Shown piece by piece: positions 25,407-33,484 of a DNA stretch of 64,000 bases. This DNA comes from Streptomyces cavernae (lineage in GTDB: Bacteria; Actinomycetota; Actinomycetes; Streptomycetales; Streptomycetaceae). Position 1 is the first letter of the stretch. Every line of letters begins with the position of its first letter. The DNA is taken from NCBI RefSeq assembly GCF_004023625.1, contig NZ_RPDJ01000048.1, positions 1 to 64,000 of the forward strand, written 5' to 3'. The position numbers were made by a program, and so were the translations under genes. The notes beneath the pieces are model-generated. The model searched no databases, was not told the DNA's origin, and worked only from the letters and a program-made list of their open reading frames with translations.

Positions 25407-26513
25407 TCAGTTGAGGAAACCGCGGGCGTCGACCGGCCACCGCTCCAGCGACGTACCCGTGCTGTCGGTGACGATCAGTTCCTCGAAACCGAGGACGACC
25501 GGGCATACATGGTTCGGCACCACGGGGACGACGGTGCCGACGCTGGGGCGGAACTCGCCGTCCGGCAGCGGGAGGAACCCGTGGTACTCGTTGACCTTGG
25601 ACAGGACCGCCTTCGTGCCGGCGATGCCGCCGTAGCCGATCTCGGGGCTGCCTTCTTTGCTGAGGGCCTTGTTGCCCACATCGACGATGACCTGGCCGGG
25701 GACCCAGTCACTGACCACGGTCCCGGCGACGAACAGCGCGATCTGGTCCTCCGTGCAGGCGCCCAGCCGGGCGTTGTTCAGATCGCCGAAGACGTACTCG
25801 CCGGGACGGATCTCGGTGATCACGCTGCTGGTGGAGAACTCGAGGGTGGGAGTGGAGCCGGCGCTGACCACCTCAGCGGCGACGCCGACACTTGCGAGGC
25901 TGTGTACCGCGGTGGTGAGCGCGGCCTCCTGGTCCTGCGCGGCGCGCCGGCGAGCGTCCCGGTCGGCGCAGCCGTGACCGGGATAGGTGAAGACGCCCAC
26001 CGGCAGCAGACCGCGCTTGCGGGCGGCGAGCGCGAGGTCGCCCGCGGCCTCGGGCGGCGCCCCCGAACGACGGGCGCCACAGTCGATCTCGATCACGACC
26101 TGCAGCCGCTCGGGTTCGTCTCCCATCGCGTCGGCGAGGGCCTCGATCGCCGCGACGTTGTCGACGCCGACCCGCAGCCGGGCGGACTCGGCGAGCCGCC
26201 GGATCCGGGCTCGCTTCGTGCCAGCGGCCCAGATCGGGTAGGCGAGGAAGATGTCGTCGAACCCGGCCGCGGCGAAGACCTCGGCCTCACCGACGTTGCC
26301 CGCGGTGATCCCGACCGCGCCGGCCTCGATCTGGCGTCGCCCTATCTCCACGCACTTGTGCGTCTTGACGTGCGGTCTGACCTTGAGGTTGTGCTGGTCG
26401 GCGAAGCCCTGAATGCGCTCGATGTTGCCCTGCATGACGTCGACCAGCACGATCGGTGCGGGGGTGTCGATCCGCTCGACGAGTGCGTCGAGTGCTCGTT
26501 GCAGCCGGTTCAC
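25407..26513 (-). CDS. Alanine racemase N-terminal-fold PLP enzyme, D-serine dehydratase / D-threonine aldolase-like
   Basis: 368 residues from GTG 26513, which follows AAGGAGG. Longer frames run through the intergenic region and ridA and are not real. The fold-III PLP lysine is Lys50 in RPHVKTHK. The C-terminal pair His335-x-Cys337 (PNHVCP) matches the zinc ligands of eukaryotic-type D-serine dehydratase. The family deaminates D-serine or cleaves D-threonine or related 3-hydroxy amino acids. Next to RidA, which removes reactive enamines from PLP dehydratases, a dehydratase role fits well. Confidence 0.85.
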   Translation of the reverse strand: MNRLQRALDALVERIDTPAPIVLVDVMQGNIERIQGFADQHNLKVRPHVKTHKCVEIGRRQIEAGAVGITAGNVGEAEVFAAAGFDDIFLAYPIWAAGTKRARIRRLAESARLRVGVDNVAAIEALADAMGDEPERLQVVIEIDCGARRSGAPPEAAGDLALAARKRGLLPVGVFTYPGHGCADRDARRRAAQDQEAALTTAVHSLASVGVAAEVVSAGSTPTLEFSTSSVITEIRPGEYVFGDLNNARLGACTEDQIALFVAGTVVSDWVPGQVIVDVGNKALSKEGSPEIGYGGIAGTKAVLSKVNEYHGFLPLPDGEFRPSVGTVVPVVPNHVCPVVLGFEELIVTDSTGTSLERWPVDARGFLN

Positions 26514-26632
26514 GCTGCCCTCCTTGTGGTTTCTGCCTGGAATTCGGGGGCGCGGGTACTGACTCCCCTGGATGCCGAACGCGCGCGGCCCGCGATATGC
26601 CCGCGCTTGCGTACACACCCGTCGGCCCCGGC

Positions 26633-26859
26633 CTACACAGCGGTGCAGACCATCTGGATCTCGACAGGGGTGTTGAGCGGCAGCCCGGCGACACCGATCG
26701 CGGTGCGGGCGTGGCGTCCGTTCTCGCCCAGTACCTCGATGAGCAGTTCGCTGGCCGCGTTGGCGACCTGCGACTGCTGACCGAAGTCCGGCGTGCTGGC
26801 CACGAAGACCAGCATCTGCACGATCCGGACCCGGTCCAGATCGCCCACCGCCTGCACAG
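26633..26859 (-). repeat. Inverted repeat with 33744-33970 (ridA 3' halves)
   Basis: By direct comparison these roughly 227 bases differ from the reverse complement of 33744-33970 at only about three positions, whereas the 5' halves of the two genes differ often. This points to gene conversion or a recent partial duplication. Confidence 0.85.
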
Positions 26860-27118
26860 CGGCGGCGAGGCAGTTGAGCGCGGCATGGCGTGCGAGCTCC
26901 TGCGCCGTCTTCAGGTCGACGTCCCGGCCGACAGTGCCCTGTCCCTGCAGCCAACCGTCCTTGTAGGGCAGCTGGCCCGAGATGTAGATGCTGGGTCCCA
27001 CGGTCCGGTGGTGTACGTAGTACGGGTTGTCTCGGAGCTCGGGAAGGGCCAGGCCCAAGGCCTGAAGCCGATCGGAAGCCGAGTCGGTGTTCGCTGCCGA
27101 AGTCACGGACTGACTCAT
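26633..27118 (-). CDS. ridA: RidA/YjgF-family enamine/imine deaminase (copy 1)
   Basis: 161 residues from ATG 27118 (GGAGG upstream). The YjgF/RidA core reads GPSIYISGQLPYKDG, ARHAALNCLAAAVQAVGDLD and VRIVQMLVFVASTPDF. RidA hydrolyses reactive enamine/imine intermediates released by PLP dehydratases and amine oxidases, matching its neighbours. It is probably the first gene of the minus-strand operon and has an operator motif at 27277-27287. Its last 227 bases are almost identical to the second ridA (33744-33970), while the first halves differ clearly. Confidence 0.92.
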   Translation of the reverse strand: MSQSVTSAANTDSASDRLQALGLALPELRDNPYYVHHRTVGPSIYISGQLPYKDGWLQGQGTVGRDVDLKTAQELARHAALNCLAAAVQAVGDLDRVRIVQMLVFVASTPDFGQQSQVANAASELLIEVLGENGRHARTAIGVAGLPLNTPVEIQMVCTAV

Positions 27119-27270
27119 CGCGCCACCTCCGCAGACGGAACAGGGCACATGCCCACGCAGTTGGCCCCGAGAACCCGCTTCGCAAGAATCTTGATGATCT
27201 GCACTCGGCACTCCTCTCGAGCAAACAGTGGCGACAAAGCGCTGTGTGGTGGCTTAAACCCGCCACCTCA

Positions 27271-27287
27271 TTGTCGTTTGTCGACCA
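27271..27287. promoter_or_regulatory. GntR-type operator upstream of ridA copy 1
   Basis: TTTGTCGACCA at 27277-27287, preceded by TTGTCG at 27271, lies about 160 bases upstream of the ridA start. It shares the GTCGAC core with the sites at 16360, 32584 and 32671-32710. Confidence 0.55.
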
Positions 27288-27351
27288 TATGGGCGCCTGT
27301 TGAGCACTGTCAATACAGACCTCAGTCTCGAATGCGACGTCGGGACACGAC

Positions 27352-28104
27352 GTGCGACTGGACCCGCCGCCGCTGGAAGCGGCGGTCGACGCCGGGACCT
27401 GGCTCACCGGTTTCATCCGCTTCGGCATGGACGGCCATGTGCGTGGCCGGCCTCACCAAGCGGCCGAAGACGGCGTATGCGCACGCGCGGTAGCTCCGGG
27501 ACAGCTACGAGTACCACGAGTACTCCGACATGGTGTTCGGCCTGTTCAAGATCCTCAGCTACGACTTCAGCCCGAGATTCCGCGACTTGGACGACCAGCG
27601 GTTCCGGGGCCACGATGCCCGGTGTCGAGACGGGCACGTACGGCGCGGTGGATGCGGCGTTCGCGGAGTACGGGTGGATCGCCAAGACTGAGCACCTGTT
27701 ACGGGTGGTCGACCCGGTGGACGACACCTACCGGCGGCAGATGAACCGGCAGTTCCCCGTGCAGGAATCGAGGTACAAGCCGGCCCGGGACGTGTGCCAC
27801 GGCAAACGCGGCACCATCCACCAGGCGTGCCGCGACGGCATGGAGGGCCGGCTCGGCGCGCTCGTCCTGGTCCTCAGCGCCATGGTGCTCTGGACCACGA
27901 AGTACATCGACGCCGCCGTTGCCCGGCTGAACGACGAGGCCCATGAGCTGCGAGGAGGACATCGCGCGGTTGTCCCCGCTCAAGCACCGCAACCTGAACT
28001 GCTCGGCCGCTCCAGCTTCTCCGTCGGCGTCCCGGCCGCCGACGCCCTGCGCCCACTGCGGGACCCGGACGCGGTCGAGCTCGACGACGATGACGACGGC
28101 TATG
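27352..28104 (+). pseudogene. Tn3-family transposase, C-terminal remnant
   Basis: Pieces in different frames match the C-terminal half of Tn3-family transposases: SYEYHEYSDMVFGLFKILSY, VETGTYGAVDA, IAKTEHLLRVVDPVDDTYRR, QMNRQFPVQESRYKPARDVC, HGKRGTIHQACRDGMEGRLG, and ALRPLRDPDAVELDDDDDG at the end. At least two frameshifts and an internal deletion are needed to join them. No terminal repeat was identified. It separates the catabolic operon from the LysR gene. Confidence 0.75.
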
Positions 28105-28210
28105 CCGCACGCCCCACGGCGGTACCGCCGATCCAACCGGGCGGCGGAGGCCGTGTGACAGCTATCGCCTGTTCCTCGACATGTGCCACGGACCCGCAGC
28201 GGTTGGCAAA

Positions 28211-29116
28211 TCAGCGGTCCCGGCCCTGGATCCGTGCGGCGGCGCGGTGCAACTCGGCAAGGACTGCGCGGACGGCCTTCCGGGCGGTGCGCTCGGGCCG
28301 GTAGAGGACGTCGATGTCGCGTCGGGCGTGTACTCCGCCGAGCGGCTTGAGGACGACGTCGGGGTGCGGCCGAGCGGTCCAACGGGGCATCAGCGCGAGG
28401 CCGCCGCCGGCGGCGACGGCCTCGGCGACCACCGCGAATTCGTTGACGCGGTGGACGATGTCGAGCCGACGGTTCGCCACGCTCGCGATGGCCGCGATGA
28501 TGGACATCAGCGGGAAGCCGTCGTGCACCGTGATCCACGGCTGGTCTGCCACGTCCCGAGGCGTAAGCAGCGGCTTGGACGCCAGCACATGGCCAGCAGG
28601 CAAGGCGACATCGAGGGGCTCGCTCAGCAACGTGATGGCGGTCACTGTGCGTGGCCATTGAGGGCCATGATCCAAGCGGTGAGCGAGCACGAGATCGTAG
28701 TGACGGGTAAGGGCCGGGACGCGGTCCTGGGCGACGTCCTCGTCCGCGAGCGCCAGGCGGGGGTGCCCGGGCTCGGCAAGGCTGCGCAGCAGGATCGGGA
28801 AGAACGCGGACGCTGCGCTGTGGAATGCGGCCAGCGAGACGGTGCCGTCGGGATTCTCGGCGAAGTCGGTGACCGTGTGCCGGGCTTGGGCCAGGGCTGT
28901 CTCGACCTTGATGGCCGCGGCGGCCAGAGCCTGCCCGGCGTCGGTCAGTACCAATCGGCGTCCGGCGCGTTCGGTGAGCGGCAGGGGAATTGCGCGCTGC
29001 AGCAGCCGCAACTGCTGCGAGATCGCCGAGGGCGTCACGTGCAGCGCTTCGGCGACCGCGCTGACGCTGCCGAGATCTCCCAGCTCGCGCAGGATCCGCA
29101 GCTGCCGTTCATCCAT
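28211..29116 (-). CDS. LysR-family transcriptional regulator
   Basis: 301 residues. The N-terminal winged helix reads LGSVSAVAEALHVTPSAISQ, followed by a linker helix and a periplasmic-binding-protein-like effector domain (residues about 90-295). It is divergent from a fragment of an EamA transporter gene, the usual target arrangement, across a 15-base palindrome at 29125-29139. Since that target is broken, the regulator may have no remaining local function. Confidence 0.9.
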   Translation of the reverse strand: MDERQLRILRELGDLGSVSAVAEALHVTPSAISQQLRLLQRAIPLPLTERAGRRLVLTDAGQALAAAAIKVETALAQARHTVTDFAENPDGTVSLAAFHSAASAFFPILLRSLAEPGHPRLALADEDVAQDRVPALTRHYDLVLAHRLDHGPQWPRTVTAITLLSEPLDVALPAGHVLASKPLLTPRDVADQPWITVHDGFPLMSIIAAIASVANRRLDIVHRVNEFAVVAEAVAAGGGLALMPRWTARPHPDVVLKPLGGVHARRDIDVLYRPERTARKAVRAVLAELHRAAARIQGRDR

Positions 29117-29124
29117 CGTGAAAG

Positions 29125-29139
29125 TGTAGCGCTGCTACA
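29125..29139. promoter_or_regulatory. LysR-type operator palindrome
   Basis: TGTAGCGCTGCTACA is a perfect 6+3+6 inverted repeat with the T-N11-A layout of LysR boxes, 8 bases upstream of the lysR start. Confidence 0.6.
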
Positions 29140-29196
29140 TCTTAGGTTTAGAAGTTGCTTGTGGCCTTCAATGCGCTGGCGAGGCAGTGTGGGCGC

Positions 29197-29388
29197 ATGC
29201 ATGCTGCCCGCCGCACCGATGCGGTGCTTCTTCTCGCGGCCAAGACGGCCCCCGTCGCACTGTCCGTGACGGCGGTCCTGTTGCCCCGATATATAGTTTC
29301 TGCGCTCGCTTTGTGGTGCCTTGCGGCCTCCGGTCGCCCGGGGCGCCGCTGGAACCGCGCATTGGTCCGCGTCTTATGGGGTGGCGCC
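29197..29388 (+). pseudogene. EamA/DMT transporter, N-terminal remnant
   Basis: From ATG 29197 the frame reads MHAARRTDAVLLLAAKTAPV and LPRYIVSALALWCLAASGR, like the start of EamA transporters. The rest of helix 1 (usual WGSSYLAA) is deleted, and the frame leaves the family after about 60 residues. It is the broken partner of the divergent LysR gene. Confidence 0.5.
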
Positions 29389-29493
29389 CACCAGCGCCGC
29401 GAATACCGGGCCGATCATCAGCCCGTGCGGGGGCACCCATGCGCAGCCTCGGCGATCCGGCCGAGGTGGTCCTGCCGACGCTGAAAGCCACTG

Positions 29494-30074
29494 ATGGCCG
29501 CGCCGTCCGGGCCCGGCCGGCAGCCGGTGAGCAGTACCGCGGCCGCGGTCGGCGCGAAGATCCGTCTGCGCCGCCAGCAGCGTGGCATGAGCGCCGCGGA
29601 GATGGCCCGGTTCGCCGGGCTGAGCAAGGCAGCCGGGCTGAGCAAGGCCGCGCTGTCGCAGCTGGAGGCGGGCAATCCGACGATGGCAGCCTGGACGCGA
29701 TCGCGGCCGCGCTGCGCATTCCCATCGCGGACCTGCTGGCACGCAACCCGCCCGGGCTGGTCTACCGGCCGGGCACGCCCGCCGAGCCGGGCGAGGTCGC
29801 CAAGGAGCTGCTGCGCCGCAGCAGCAACAGCCTGGAGATCTGGCGGCTGCGCATCCTGCCCGAGACGGAGCTGACCGGCGTCCCCCACGCCACCGGCACG
29901 ATCGAGCACCTGCTCATCGCCGCCGGGCACGTGACCGCCGGGTCCGTGGATGCCCCGCAGGACCTGGGCCCCGGCGACATACTCGCCTTCGCCGGCGATG
30001 CCCCGCACTTCTACCGCACCGCCGCCGAGGCGGTGGACATCACCGTCGTCTTCGCCTCCCCCGTCAGCACCTGA
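29494..30074 (+). pseudogene. XRE-cupin regulator with HTH duplication and frameshift
   Basis: From ATG 29494 an XRE helix-turn-helix reads GMSAAEMARFAGLSKAAGLS. An 18-base tandem duplication (29614-29631, 29632-29649) repeats AGLSKA inside the helix-turn-helix. Near 29683 the frame shifts, and the rest (SLDAIAAALRIPIADLLARN, then a cupin with GVPHATGTIEHLLIAAGHV and GDAPHFYRTA) continues in another frame to 30074. Two independent lesions indicate loss of function. It lies 17 bases upstream of a threonine aldolase gene that is also frameshifted. Confidence 0.75.
29614..29649 (+). repeat. 18-bp tandem duplication in HTH coding region
   Basis: Two adjacent copies of GCCGGGCTGAGCAAGGC (period 18 bases, one mismatch at the final position). 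They insert six residues into the DNA-recognition region of the XRE gene without changing the frame. Confidence 0.8.
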
Positions 30075-30091
30075 GCCCAGGAACCATAGCC

Positions 30092-31152
30092 ATGAGCACC
30101 AGCACCGACGTCATCCCCTCCCATCGGGCTTTCATCAGCGACAACATCGCGGGCGCCTCGCCCGAGATAGCGCAGGCTGTCGCCGCGGCGGCGGCCGGGT
30201 ATGCCCTGTCGTACGGCAACGACCCCTTCACCGGCAGCGTCCGCCACAGGCTGAGCGAGCTCTTCGAACGTGACGTCGAGGTCTTCCCGGTCTCCACCGG
30301 AACCGCCGCGAACTGCCTGGGCCTGGCCGCCCTGACCCCACCCTGGGGCAGCGTGCTGTGCCACCCGGACAGTCACATCAACATCGACGAGTGCGGTGCG
30401 CCGGAGTTCTTCACAGGCGGCGCCAAACTCGTCACGGTTCCCGGCGACGACAGCAAGATCGACCCCGACGCGCTCCGCGAGGCGGTGCGCCGCAAGGCCG
30501 GTGACGTTCACAGTGTGCAGCCGTCGGTGGTGAGCATCAGCCAGGCCACGGAGCGCGGCAGCGTCTACACCCTCGACGAGATCCGCCGTCTGGCCACCAT
30601 CGCCAACGACGCGGGACTGCGCGTCCACATGGACGGCGCCCGCTTCGCCAACGCCCTGGACCACCTCGGCGTCACCCCGGCCGAGATGACCTGGAAGGCC
30701 GGCATCGACGTGCTGTCCTTCGGGGCCACCAAGAACGGCGCGATGACCGCGGACGCCATCGTCTCCTTCGATCCGGCACTGGCCACCGAACTCGCCTTCC
30801 GTGCCAAGCGTGCCGGCCAGCTCTCCTCCAAGATGCGCTTCCACACAGCCCAACTCGACGCCTACCTCACCGACGGTCTGTGGCTGCGTAACGCCCGCCG
30901 GGCCAACACGATGGCCGCCCGGCTCGGCGACGGTCTCAAGGCCATCCCAGCACCGAACTCCTCAGCAGCCCGCAGGCCAACATCCTCTTCTGCCGCCTGC
31001 CCCAGCAGGCAACCGAAGGGCTTCTCGCGGAGGGTTACACCTTCTACCACGACCGCTGGGCGCCGGGCATCGTCCGCCTCGTCACCTCCTTCTCTCACAC
31101 CCCCGAAGACATCGACCAGCTCCTGGACGATGTCCGCCGCCACACCCGCTGA
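30092..31152 (+). pseudogene. ltaE: Low-specificity threonine aldolase, frameshifted near the C-terminus
   Basis: ATG 30092 opens 285 in-frame residues of a fold-I beta-eliminating PLP enzyme: GTAANCLGLAAL, DGARFANAL and the PLP lysine in FGATKNGAMTAD. Near 30950 the frame shifts: the true C-terminus (STELLSSPQANILFCRLPQQ to LLDDVRRHTR, stop 31152) lies in another frame. The original reading runs to 31165 with nonsense sequence. The enzyme would cleave threonine to glycine and acetaldehyde. The core may still fold, but the lost C-terminal domain is normally needed. Confidence 0.8.
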
Positions 31153-31372
31153 CCACCGGCCGTAACCGGCAAGGCGGCTTGCTCAGCGCGAGGGCCGCCG
31201 CGGCTCCGGCCGCGCCAGGAACCTCGCAAGAGCACCGGCGTTTGCCCTGCAGGCCCGTGGTGACGAACCTGGCAGCGGCGTCGCGTGGCGGCAATGGGCC
31301 CGTTCATGGCCGGAAGAACGCCGCCGGCCTTCGGGCGGATCCGGCAGAACAACGACCATGACGCGGAGGCAA

Positions 31373-31583
31373 CTAGGGCCTGTGTCGGAAGTGGCGTCGT
31401 TCGCCCGAAGGGCGGGCCGGGCGGCGTCTGGTGCGTGCTCTCGGTGTGCCGGGCGGAAGCCCTCGTACTGGATGTACCTGGGCTTTCGCCCGGTGCGGCG
31501 AGTGGGGGTGCCCCCTGCTCGGAGAGCTTGGGGGAGCGTGCCAGGCGTCGGCAGGCAGGCGCCACTTCCGACACAGGCCCTAG
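31373..31583. mobile_element. 211-bp MITE with perfect 24-bp terminal inverted repeats
   Basis: The left end CTAGGGCCTGTGTCGGAAGT (31373) is matched exactly, over 24 bases, by the reverse complement of the right end at 31560-31583. The outermost CTAG may be the target duplication. The centre has no gene and includes the GGGGGTGCCCCCTGCTC motif also found in the MITE at 59748-59948. The ends resemble the IS5-type end at 8791 (CTAGGGCGTGTATCGAAAG), so an IS5-type transposase probably mobilised it. Confidence 0.85.
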
Positions 31584-31858
31584 CCGACGCACAGCGGGGG
31601 TTGGTCATTCACTTCCTGCCGATGGGCGGGTACGGCCTCAAGTGCGGCCCCCACCCTGAGCGGCTGCGGAATCAGTCCTTGCGTGCAAGGTGGCCCCTAC
31701 CCGCCGCACCGTGCCGGCGGTCGGCAACCTGCAACCCTCGCTCAAGATCCACTACAGATCGTGTGGAGAGTGCGAGCTTGGTCCTCGACGTTTCGGCATG
31801 GGCGTGCGACGTCACGGTGGCGAGCGGGCTTTGACGCTTCGCGCACGTCGGCACGGCC

Positions 31859-32545
31859 TCAAGCGTGCCGGGGCGCGTGTTCCCCTGGATCTGCCGTCCG
31901 GGCTCCCAGCCCCATGGGGAAGTGGGCAGCCATTTCCTGGCGGAACGCGTCGGTGTCGCCTTCCAGGGCGACCGCGGCCAACCTCTCGTGCTCGACGACC
32001 AATTGGTGCGGGTCGTCGTTGTAGGTGCGGTGATCGACGCTGAGGTGGAGGCGCAGCTTGGTCTCCCAGCCGTTCCAGAGACTCTGCAGGACGCCGTGCC
32101 CCGAGAGGTCGTAGAAGAGCCGGTGGAAGCGAAGGTGCGCGTCGATGCTGGCCGGGATGTCGTCCTTCTCCATTGCCCGGCGGAGATCTTCTACGGTCTG
32201 CAGCAGCTGGGGCCGCGCAGGACCGCGCAGTGCTTCGGCCGAGAGCTCGGCGGCGTACGGCTCGACACGTAGCCGGACCGAGTCGATCTCGGCGACCTCA
32301 CGAGCGCTCACCTCTACGACGAACGCGCCACGGTAAGGGATCTTTACGACGAGCCCTTCTTCCTCCAGCTTGGTCAGAGCCTCGCGCAGCGGGGACCGGC
32401 TGATCCCCAGATCCGTGGCGATGTGCGCCTCGCGCAGCTGGCCACCAGGAGGGACGCTTCCATCGAGGATGGCGGCACGCAGTGTGCGGTAGACGCCGTC
32501 CGGCGTCGTCGTCCGCTGCTCCTGCCACTCGAACTTGTGGTCCAC
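31859..32545 (-). CDS. GntR-family regulator, FadR/FCD subfamily
   Basis: 228 residues. The GntR winged helix (VYRTLRAAILDGSVPPGGQL, DLGISRSPLREALTKLEEEG) is followed by an all-helical FCD domain whose metal-binding histidines are visible in AHLRFHRLFYD, VEHERL and AAHF. Ligands of the group are usually organic acids or amino acids. It is divergent from the HAD-ridA-oxidase operon, and the region between holds three GTCGAC-type sites, so it very probably regulates itself and that operon. The same motif occurs near 16360 and 27277. Confidence 0.9.
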   Translation of the reverse strand: MDHKFEWQEQRTTTPDGVYRTLRAAILDGSVPPGGQLREAHIATDLGISRSPLREALTKLEEEGLVVKIPYRGAFVVEVSAREVAEIDSVRLRVEPYAAELSAEALRGPARPQLLQTVEDLRRAMEKDDIPASIDAHLRFHRLFYDLSGHGVLQSLWNGWETKLRLHLSVDHRTYNDDPHQLVVEHERLAAVALEGDTDAFRQEMAAHFPMGLGARTADPGEHAPRHA

Positions 32546-32583
32546 CCCGTTGCCCTCCCCTGCTCACGCCGACCACCTGGTCG

Positions 32584-32594
32584 TTTGTCGACGA
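32584..32594. promoter_or_regulatory. GntR-type operator near the regulator's own start
   Basis: TTTGTCGACGA lies about 40 bases upstream of the GntR start and matches the 27277 site (TTTGTCGACCA) at nine of eleven bases. Confidence 0.55.
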
Positions 32595-32670
32595 CTATAC
32601 CTCTGCTGGTTTTGCCGCATCCACACTGTTTGAGGCGCTCCTCCGACGTGGTTGACAGCCGAGACCCAGC

Positions 32671-32710
32671 TGGTCGACAATCGACCAATCAAATGGTCGA
32701 CAATCGACCA
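32671..32710. promoter_or_regulatory. Two identical 17-bp GntR operators in tandem
   Basis: TGGTCGACAATCGACCA occurs at 32671-32687 and again, identical, at 32694-32710 (centres 23 bases apart, about two helical turns), upstream of the HAD gene. Each is a near-perfect palindrome. Two exact copies in one promoter are strong evidence of a real operator. Confidence 0.75.
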
Positions 32711-32748
32711 GGACGCAGAACTGCTCCAGTAACGCACTAGGAGGAACA

Positions 32749-33429
32749 GTGGGATTCGATGCGAAGCCCAAGTTCGTGACGTTCGACATGAACGGAACGC
32801 TGATCAAGTTCAGCATCAACGACACGATGCGTGAGGTCCTGGGGGACCGGCTGCCGGCCGAGGTCGCCGACGAGTTCCTGCGGATCTGCAAGGCGTACCG
32901 GATCGACGAGTGCACGGGCGCGTACCAGCCGTTCCACCAGGTCGTCGCCCGTTCCATGGAGCGCGCCCTACACAAGGTCGGTCTGGAGTTCCGCGAGGAC
33001 GAGGCGCGGGCAGTGTACGAGCGCATCCCCACCTGGGGTCCGTACCCCGGTGTCACCGAGGCGCTGAACCGCCTGGCCGAGGAGGTCCCGTTGGTGATCA
33101 TCACGAACAGCGACACCGCGCATGCCGTGCGCCTCGCGGAGAACCTGAAGGCGCCCTTCGAGGTCGTCATCAGCGCCGAGGAGATGGGCGTCTACAAGCC
33201 GCGACTCCGCGCCTTCGAGTACATGTTTGACAAGCTCGGCGTGACACCCGACGAGATCGTCCACGTCTCCGCGAGCCCCATGTACGACCATCGCCCCGCG
33301 GCGATCATGGGCATCAAGAACAAGGTGTACATGGACCGCGGCTGGGAGCACGACGAGCACTGGCTCGGCTACGAGCGGATCACCGACATCGCCGACCTCC
33401 CGGTCCTCTTCGGCCTGCCGCGCCCCTGA
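32749..33429 (+). CDS. HAD-superfamily hydrolase, type II haloacid dehalogenase-like
   Basis: 226 residues from GTG 32749 (AGGAGG upstream). HAD motifs: I FDMNGTL with nucleophile Asp, II IITNSD, III Lys in VYKPRL and IV SASPMYDHRPA. Motif I lacks the second Asp of phosphatases (D-x-D), as in 2-haloacid dehalogenases, so a dehalogenase-like or non-phosphatase hydrolase is favoured. It is the first gene of the plus-strand operon with ridA and two FAD oxidases, directly behind tandem GntR operators. Confidence 0.85.
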   Translation: MGFDAKPKFVTFDMNGTLIKFSINDTMREVLGDRLPAEVADEFLRICKAYRIDECTGAYQPFHQVVARSMERALHKVGLEFREDEARAVYERIPTWGPYPGVTEALNRLAEEVPLVIITNSDTAHAVRLAENLKAPFEVVISAEEMGVYKPRLRAFEYMFDKLGVTPDEIVHVSASPMYDHRPAAIMGIKNKVYMDRGWEHDEHWLGYERITDIADLPVLFGLPRP

Positions 33430-33484
33430 CGCCTGAACCCGAGCGGAGAACTGAGGAAATGATCCACAGCAAGACGGTGGCGGC

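Noticed and set aside
26514..27428. N-terminal extension giving a 673-residue PLP enzyme
   Set aside because: The extension reads through the intergenic region and antiphase ridA sequence. GTG 26513 has a strong ribosome-binding site and matches the family start.
32749..33429. Loss of function in the HAD protein because motif I reads D-M-N instead of D-x-D
   Set aside because: Haloacid dehalogenase-type HAD enzymes normally lack the second Asp; the other motifs are intact.
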